Positions 59,046-64,000 of a stretch of DNA of 64,000 nucleotides are shown in pieces (the first letter of the stretch is position 1; each line of letters opens with the position of its first letter). A program made the position numbers and the translations under genes. The notes beneath the pieces were generated by a model. It was not told where the DNA came from. It searched no databases and saw only the letters and a list, made by a program, of their open reading frames with translations. The DNA is from Escallonia rubra (lineage: Eukaryota; Streptophyta; Magnoliopsida; Escalloniales; Escalloniaceae). The stretch covers positions 107,497 through 171,496 of the forward strand of contig JAVXUO010002589.1 in assembly GCA_033065855.1 (NCBI GenBank), read 5' to 3'.

Positions 59046-59881
59046 AAAAACACACACTCTCAGTCTCTCACACTATTGTTTTCACTTCCCAAGGCCACTA
59101 ACCAGTAAAAAAATCTCTCCCGCACGATCTTCCAAGCTACAGACGGTGGAAGTCGGCGATGGACAAACCGAGAATCGGTGCTCAGTCCCTTCACCGGCTT
59201 CATAGACCACGCTTGACGCCGGCACGCTGCCACGGCGTCGATGGTTCGACTTCAACCGCTCGACCACATCCGCTTCCCTCCTCCAGTTGACTAGTTCTCA
59301 TCATTCTCCCCACTCCTCCCACCGGTGGTCGGTCCATCTCCGGCGTTGTCTGCACACCTCCGACGTCGTTTGCGTCGAGCACTAGAGTCAATCAATTAAG
59401 ATTTGAGACACGACCCAGTCGTCCCGGTACACGGCTCACCGGAGTCACCCTTCAGTCGCTCACAGTACAACGGTAATCGCCAGTCGGCGGCCATTTTGAC
59501 GACAAAGAAATGTAAGATTCGTTTTGATTGATTTTTTTTAATTCATTGAACAATTGAACCATTTCTCATTTCTTAATACTGAGATTAGATTTTTGAATTT
59601 GACATTTGGGAATTTGGCAAATATTGTCTTGTGCAATTTATAATTTAGATTGAGTTTTGTAGTTGCGATTTGTGGCAATTGTTGCCCGCCATTGTGAATT
59701 GGGAATTGTGGGATTGTTTATTTAAGATTGAGATTTTTACTTAGAATTTTCAATTTCAGATTGATAAAGTAGAAATTGTAGAATGTCATGGTTTAAGTTT
59801 AATGTATAATTAAATTTTGTGATAATTTTTCTCCTATATATTTTGTGCCCACCTTGATTAATAATCATGGCTCCGCCGGTG
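58652..59881. mobile_element. hAT-Tip100-like non-autonomous element
   Basis: The left end CAGTGGAGCTAACAGAGGGG (58652) and right end GGCTCCGCCGGTG (to 59881) resemble Tip100-type ends (CAGTGGCGGAGC / GGCTCCGCCACTG). GACCTAGA stands near the left end and GACCTACA at the right, a possible imperfect 8 bp duplication offset by three bases. The interior has a TC/AC microsatellite and a GC-rich leader-like part (59090-59510) ending at a possible donor (AATGTAAG). No transposase is seen. Confidence 0.55.
58987..59046. repeat. Compound TC/AC microsatellite
   Basis: About 33 bases of TC followed by about 26 bases of CA. Likely to vary in length between individuals. Confidence 0.95.
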
Positions 59882-59929
59882 GACCTACAAGTGCAGGCTC
59901 CTCAACGTTTGTGTCTTTTTAATTTACAT
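59608..59929 (+). repeat. 330 bp direct duplication, left copy
   Basis: GGCAAATATTG... to CTCCTCAAC...TTTTTAATTT. It matches 62348-62684 at roughly 88-90% and includes the hAT-Tip100-like right end plus about 45 bases of its flank. Confidence 0.9.
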
Positions 59930-60770
59930 TTTCAACATGAATTAAGCTCTCTCCTTTTTTTCTTCCTGAATCTAAAACCCTAGCATCTTTAAGCTATAAA
60001 ATGGCCTCCGTGCTCCGCGTCAGCCGTACCCCATATATCCTTGATAGTCCCGTAAAGAAAATCGCACTACATCCACGTATAATCACTCCAAAAAAGAAAT
60101 TTCAGCTTCATCATTAAACACCCAAACTGAAAAAGAACTTTATCACATGTAGCGTACCGAGCCCGAGACACTACTGCCATAGCTGCTATCTCGAGAGATT
60201 TGGGATTAATGGTGAAGAATTGCAATCAGAGATGAGAGGAGACAGAAATGGAAGACAGAAACGAGAGGAGAAGAGAGAATTTTCTAGAGAGAGAAAGAGA
60301 CAGAAACAGTTTAGAGAGAGAAAGAGGCCTTGGTCATTGCATTTCACATTTTTCCATATCCTTCAGAGACACCTTCACATGGAGAGGGTGGACAAATTGA
60401 AACAAATGTTGCGTCATCAATTGCCCTTAAGAATCACTTAACAAGCCGTTCGGCTACCCGGTACTTACATCCCAACGAAATCATCCACCCAAGACCCAAC
60501 CTGCCCATCATTTACCCACTGTCCCATGCCAATCAAGTATCTCCACCCGGATCAACCACCATTGGGAAATGACCGCCCCAGGACCACTAAATACGAAATG
60601 ACAAGTAATTTTGCCCCAGGCGCAACCCGACCTTTGGCCTTCAGTCCCAGATTCAGCATGCCTGATTTGCCCACCCAATTCCCATCCACAACGACCTGGC
60701 ATTCCTACAACCATTTCGGTATCTAATATCCACGCAGCAATGGCATTCCTAACAATCCTGTTGAGTTCTA
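59930..60770 (-). other. Spacer between the duplication and the gag-like ORF
   Basis: No gene recognised. On the minus strand it would be the 3' untranslated part of the gag-like ORF. A GA-rich tract (60220-60330) reads as a CT-rich leader on the minus strand. Confidence 0.35.
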
Positions 60771-62099
60771 TTATGGTTTTCCACCATAGCCCACAGTGAG
60801 GTAGAGTTGACCATCATCTCGTCCTTTGGAGCTTCGAATCATCCGTCTTGCGTTCGTCCTGAGCCACCTCAGCTTGCATTTCTGTACCACTGCCTCCGGC
60901 TCAGTCAGATTCGGCAGTGTCTTCTCTACATAGTCAAGATAATGATTAGCTCCATCCTTAAATTGAGTACCACCTCCAGGAAAAACAAGATAATCACCAT
61001 CTTCAATACTCGGTGAGTATTCTCGCGCTTTCGATACATCTCTGTCTGCTGCCGTACGGTGTACTGAATCATTTGTCCTTTCCGTAGTCTGAGATGTTGA
61101 TTCAGGAACGCAAATTAATGAGCAATCGCTAGTGAGCATTCTTTTGGACCTTTCGTCAAACACCTTGGCTTCACAAGCAGTTTCCCCGTATTTGGCCACA
61201 AAAATGGCTGTTGATAAGGTCAAAGGACTCCATTTATACACCAGATCTTTGATTTCGGCCTTGAGACCATCAACAAAACATTTGACATTGATTTCTTCAG
61301 GACTTTCTCGTCCTAAATAAATTGAAACCCAAGACCTAAGTAGTAGAAAATCATCCACATATTTACAAACGGATGACATTTGTTGTCGATACGAGAAAAG
61401 GTTCATCAATGAAATATCATGTGATTGCTCAATCTGCCAAATATCTTCTTCCGTCATATTTCGACCTTGAATTCGGCATTCGATCTCACAGCAGCGTAGA
61501 GCATCAATGAATTGATCCTCTTCTTTATCTAGCTCCATTAGATATTCTGTGGTATAATTGTGACACTGAATGATAGGAGGTGGTGTACCTTGTAGATGCT
61601 CCACAGAGTACTGCATTTCGCTCGTCTTTGCATGATTCGCCGACTGCGTGCTGGTTGCGTTTAACTTCGCATTTGATTGAGGAGTAGAGTTTTGCATATC
61701 CATGTAATCTGATGCATTAATGAGCCGTAAGTCACCAAACGTAGCCTCAAAGGAGCCGTGTTGCAGATCGTATGATGGATGATTGTGCTCCCAGTCTTCG
61801 TGTCTAGCTTGAGTGGAGGAACTGTAATTAACAGGAGGCTTATAATGGAATTGGCTTTGGTTAAATTCACCTCGATCTTGATGCGGTGGAAGTTCTAAGG
61901 TGGAGTTGATCTGTGCCATGCAATTTCTTAACTGAAACTTGAATTCTGTGAAACTCTGGAGCAAGGCAGAGTTGCTCCGTTGAAGGTTCCCCATAGTAGC
62001 TTCGACTGAACTCATCCTTACGTCGTATGCCGCAAATCGATTTTCTATTACTTCCTGGAGTTCATGCATCTCAGTTACAATGAACTGATTGTTCTTCAT
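60771..62099 (-). CDS. Retroelement gag-like ORF, 442 codons, uninterrupted
   Basis: An N-terminal helical region (MHELQEVIENRFAAYDVRMS and SVEATMGNLQRSNSALLQSF) is coiled-coil-like. A polar middle follows, then a block resembling the capsid part of plant gypsy gag: YVDDFLLLRSWVSIYLGRES, then VKCFVDGLKAEIKDLVYKWS and PLTLSTAIFVAKYGE. No zinc knuckle, protease or RT is attached. It is bounded by direct duplications (59608-59929, 62348-62684). It looks whole as an ORF, unlike every other retroelement gene here. It could be a recent non-autonomous gag-only element or a retained copy. Family assignment is by eye only. Confidence 0.55.
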   Translation of the reverse strand: MKNNQFIVTEMHELQEVIENRFAAYDVRMSSVEATMGNLQRSNSALLQSFTEFKFQLRNCMAQINSTLELPPHQDRGEFNQSQFHYKPPVNYSSSTQARHEDWEHNHPSYDLQHGSFEATFGDLRLINASDYMDMQNSTPQSNAKLNATSTQSANHAKTSEMQYSVEHLQGTPPPIIQCHNYTTEYLMELDKEEDQFIDALRCCEIECRIQGRNMTEEDIWQIEQSHDISLMNLFSYRQQMSSVCKYVDDFLLLRSWVSIYLGRESPEEINVKCFVDGLKAEIKDLVYKWSPLTLSTAIFVAKYGETACEAKVFDERSKRMLTSDCSLICVPESTSQTTERTNDSVHRTAADRDVSKAREYSPSIEDGDYLVFPGGGTQFKDGANHYLDYVEKTLPNLTEPEAVVQKCKLRWLRTNARRMIRSSKGRDDGQLYLTVGYGGKP

Positions 62100-62144
62100 G
62101 GAATGAGGCTCTTACAAGAATTTTGGAAATGGTGAGGTTAAGAA

Positions 62145-62341
62145 GAAATTCCTACAGCTACCTCTTGCCCAATTGTGATCTCCACACAGATTCTTGCATA
62201 GCCTAAACGTTCCTTCAGGGCTGTCATTTGATCCATAAACAAAGGTTTCCCCACTGTACTTACCATTTTGCTGATCCACTTAGATGACCAAAATTGCAAT
62301 GGTAGATTAGATAATTTTATCCATATAGGAACTTCAATAGT
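62145..62341 (-). pseudogene. LINE ORF1-type DUF4283 fragment
   Basis: The minus strand reads VPIWIKLSNLPLQFWSSKWI, then SKMVSTVGKPLFMDQMTALK and RLGYARICVEI. This is the DUF4283 domain found in LINE ORF1 and related plant genes. It ends in a stop soon after and is truncated at its N-terminal side exactly where the 330 bp duplication begins. Confidence 0.8.
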
Positions 62342-62347
62342 ACTGTG

Positions 62348-62684
62348 GAAAATGTGGCAAATATTGGCTCGTGGGATTTATAGTTTAGATTGAGTTTTGT
62401 AGTTGGGATTTGTGACAATTGTTGCCCGCCATTGTGAATGGGGAATGGTGGGATTGTTTATTTGAGATTTAGAGTTTTACTTGGGATTTATAATTTCAGA
62501 TTGATAAAGTAGAAATTGCTGTTCTTGGTGACAATCGTAAAATGTCATGGTTTAAGTTTAATGTACAATTTAATTTTGTGATAATTTTTCTCCTATATAT
62601 TTTGTGCCCGCCTTGATTAATAATCTTGGCTCCACCAATGGACCTACAAGTGCAGGCTCCTCAACTTTTGTGTCCTTTTTAATT
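62348..62684 (+). repeat. 330 bp direct duplication, right copy
   Basis: The partner of 59608-59929. It also carries the hAT-like end (GGCTCCACCAATG) and the same GACCTACAAGTGCAGG flank. Confidence 0.9.
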
Positions 62685-63204
62685 TGGGAAAATTAGGAAA
62701 AAGTGGGTTTTTGGGTAAAATTTTTGGGGATGATGGGTTTGTTTTGAAAACTTGTGAAAAAGTGGGGCAACTTTTAAAAACTTCTGAAAAAGGGGATGAC
62801 TTGTGAAAAAATGGTTTTTCTTCTAATGATGACTTTTCATTTCCCATGCTATCCCTCCCCCTGTTTTGTCCCTTTCTTGATGGGAAGATGCGTTGGTGAA
62901 AATGTCACCAAGAGAAAACAAAAGGCATGAAGAAGAAGAAGAAGAAGAAGAAGAAGATGGGTAAAGGTTAACAAGTCTGTGCAGTGGGAGTGGTACACTG
63001 TGCTTGCACAGTTGTACCACGTAGCTATGGGGCATCGTGCAAATCTCATAAAATTCTGAAACTTTACAGGAATATTTTTAGGACAATTATAGAATTACTG
63101 TTAAAATTTCAGATTTTTCTGATATCGTTTAATGTTTTCAATATTTTTTGAACGTTCAGTTACTCTAAAATTAATTTGGAGCTCTTAAAATTCTTAATAA
63201 ATTC
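62685..63204. other. Intergenic DNA with a GAA microsatellite
   Basis: A G/A-rich stretch with repeated AAACTT-TGAAAAAG-GGG phrases (62690-62815), then a GAA run at 62930-62956. No gene. Confidence 0.5.
62930..62956. repeat. GAA microsatellite
   Basis: About nine consecutive GAA units. Confidence 0.95.
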
Positions 63205-63952
63205 TGGAAAATTTACTTTAATGATTTTATGATGTAAATAAGTTTCTGTTTAAGTTTCGTAATTTTTAGAGTTGATTTGATACTAATTCCATATCGCATT
63301 TGATTTAGAAAAATGGATGATTTTAAAATGGTTTCGTTACTTTTTAAATCCTAATTTCTGTTTCACTATTTTTCTTATATATTTTGAAGCTATCATGAAA
63401 ATTATGGGACTCTGATTTGGGCTAGAAGAATTAATTGCTCTTTTTGGTTTTTTTTTTCTTCTGGTATTTAAGAAAATTGTTTTTAATTTGAAAATATTCA
63501 AAAATTCAGAAAATTTATATTGTAACTTGTTATGCTGTTTTAAGGTACAAAACCATTTTATAAGAATTTATTATCATTCTAGAGTGTCTTAATGCGTTAC
63601 AGAGTGTGCAAGGTTATCGGTTAGCTAGGTTTAGCTACTCGAGCAATCCGGTTCGTTTTTGTTTACTTTAAGAGTGTCAGAGTGAGCAATGATTAAGATT
63701 AAGCATTATATTAATAGTTTGTGAGGTTAGACTGAATTATAATAATTAATTTTTCCATTTAGGTTAATTCGAGGTTTGAACAAAGTTGAATAACAGCGAG
63801 CGCATAACCTGGATCGTATTAAGGGATTTTTATCCGAACCAAACTCTTCATATTTGATTTCGTACATTCTCTTGATTTGTTATCGCTATTCTTTTGGATT
63901 CTGTTATTTTCATAAAGTCGCATTGTTTGCCTTGAAAACCCTGTTTTGAGCC
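63205..63952 (+). repeat. Dispersed LTR-like repeat, copy 2
   Basis: The partner of 3165-3910 in the same orientation. The homology continues to near the window end (TTTGCCTTGAAAACCCTG, then TTTTGAGCC). What follows lies outside the window. Confidence 0.6.
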
Positions 63953-64000
63953 TTACACGTTTATTGAAAATCCTATTCGATGCTCAGTGTTTATTTCTCG

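Noticed and set aside
59608-62684. Reading the 330 bp repeats as LTRs of a gag-only retrotransposon
   Set aside because: They lack TG...CA ends, primer site and purine tract, and contain a hAT-like end with flank. Kept only as an open possibility.

Overview
This is a plant nuclear window, from a eudicot judging by the transposon families, the intron-split host gene and the Arabidopsis-type telomere-like motif. It is intergenic heterochromatin-like DNA packed with nested transposable elements. I see one intact host gene: a two-exon major latex protein (MLP/Bet v 1 family) gene at 55191-57176, with a TATA box and a polyadenylation signal. No tRNA, rRNA or CRISPR feature was seen. The species cannot be fixed from the sequence.

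Layout. 1-3117: a broken Ty1/copia fossil. 3165-3910: one copy of a dispersed LTR-like repeat whose diverged sister lies at 63205-63952. 3911-4195: palindromes, long G runs and a TA repeat. About 4560-6640: a decayed Ptta/En/Spm transposase gene on the minus strand. 7166-8700: a hairpin, a 540 bp degenerate TTTAGGG-type array and AT-rich tandem repeats. 9041-35845: a 26.8 kb CACTA DNA transposon (E1) with matching terminal inverted repeats and a CCC target duplication. It carries a decayed TNP2 transposase gene (13277-16639) followed by a Ptta/TnpA-like gene (16884-30410). Inside E1 sit a LINE fragment (11456-12394), a SIRE/Maximus-type copia retrotransposon with three LTRs and an envelope-like third ORF (18137-29737, inside an intron of the TnpA-like gene, target duplication ACTGG), and a non-autonomous hAT (31815-33431, 8 bp target duplication GGTGAGAT).

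36098 to about 46770: a broken Ty3/gypsy element of the Tat/Ogre type on the minus strand, with an antisense coding remnant beyond its integrase. It is split by a second CACTA element (E2, 40171-43265). 47467-50494: a complete-ended non-autonomous CACTA (E3) of the same family as E2. About 51540-51990: a segment of unusual composition that may be organelle-derived. 53354-53736: a poly(A) retroposon with a perfect 14 bp target duplication. 53911-54336: a small inverted-repeat element. 55191-57176: the MLP gene. 58652 to the end: a hAT-Tip100-like element, a 330 bp duplication flanking a 442-codon gag-like ORF, a LINE ORF1 (DUF4283) scrap, and the second copy of the dispersed LTR-like repeat.

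Most of the window is therefore a stack of insertions whose order can be read from target-site duplications. The less explained signals are: a shared AGTCGA-core minisatellite in both the LTRs and the pol-to-ORF3 spacer of the SIRE element; a three-LTR structure made by a tandem duplication with a patchwork junction; an antisense ORF remnant in the gypsy element; and copies of unclassified repeats shared between distant parts of the window.
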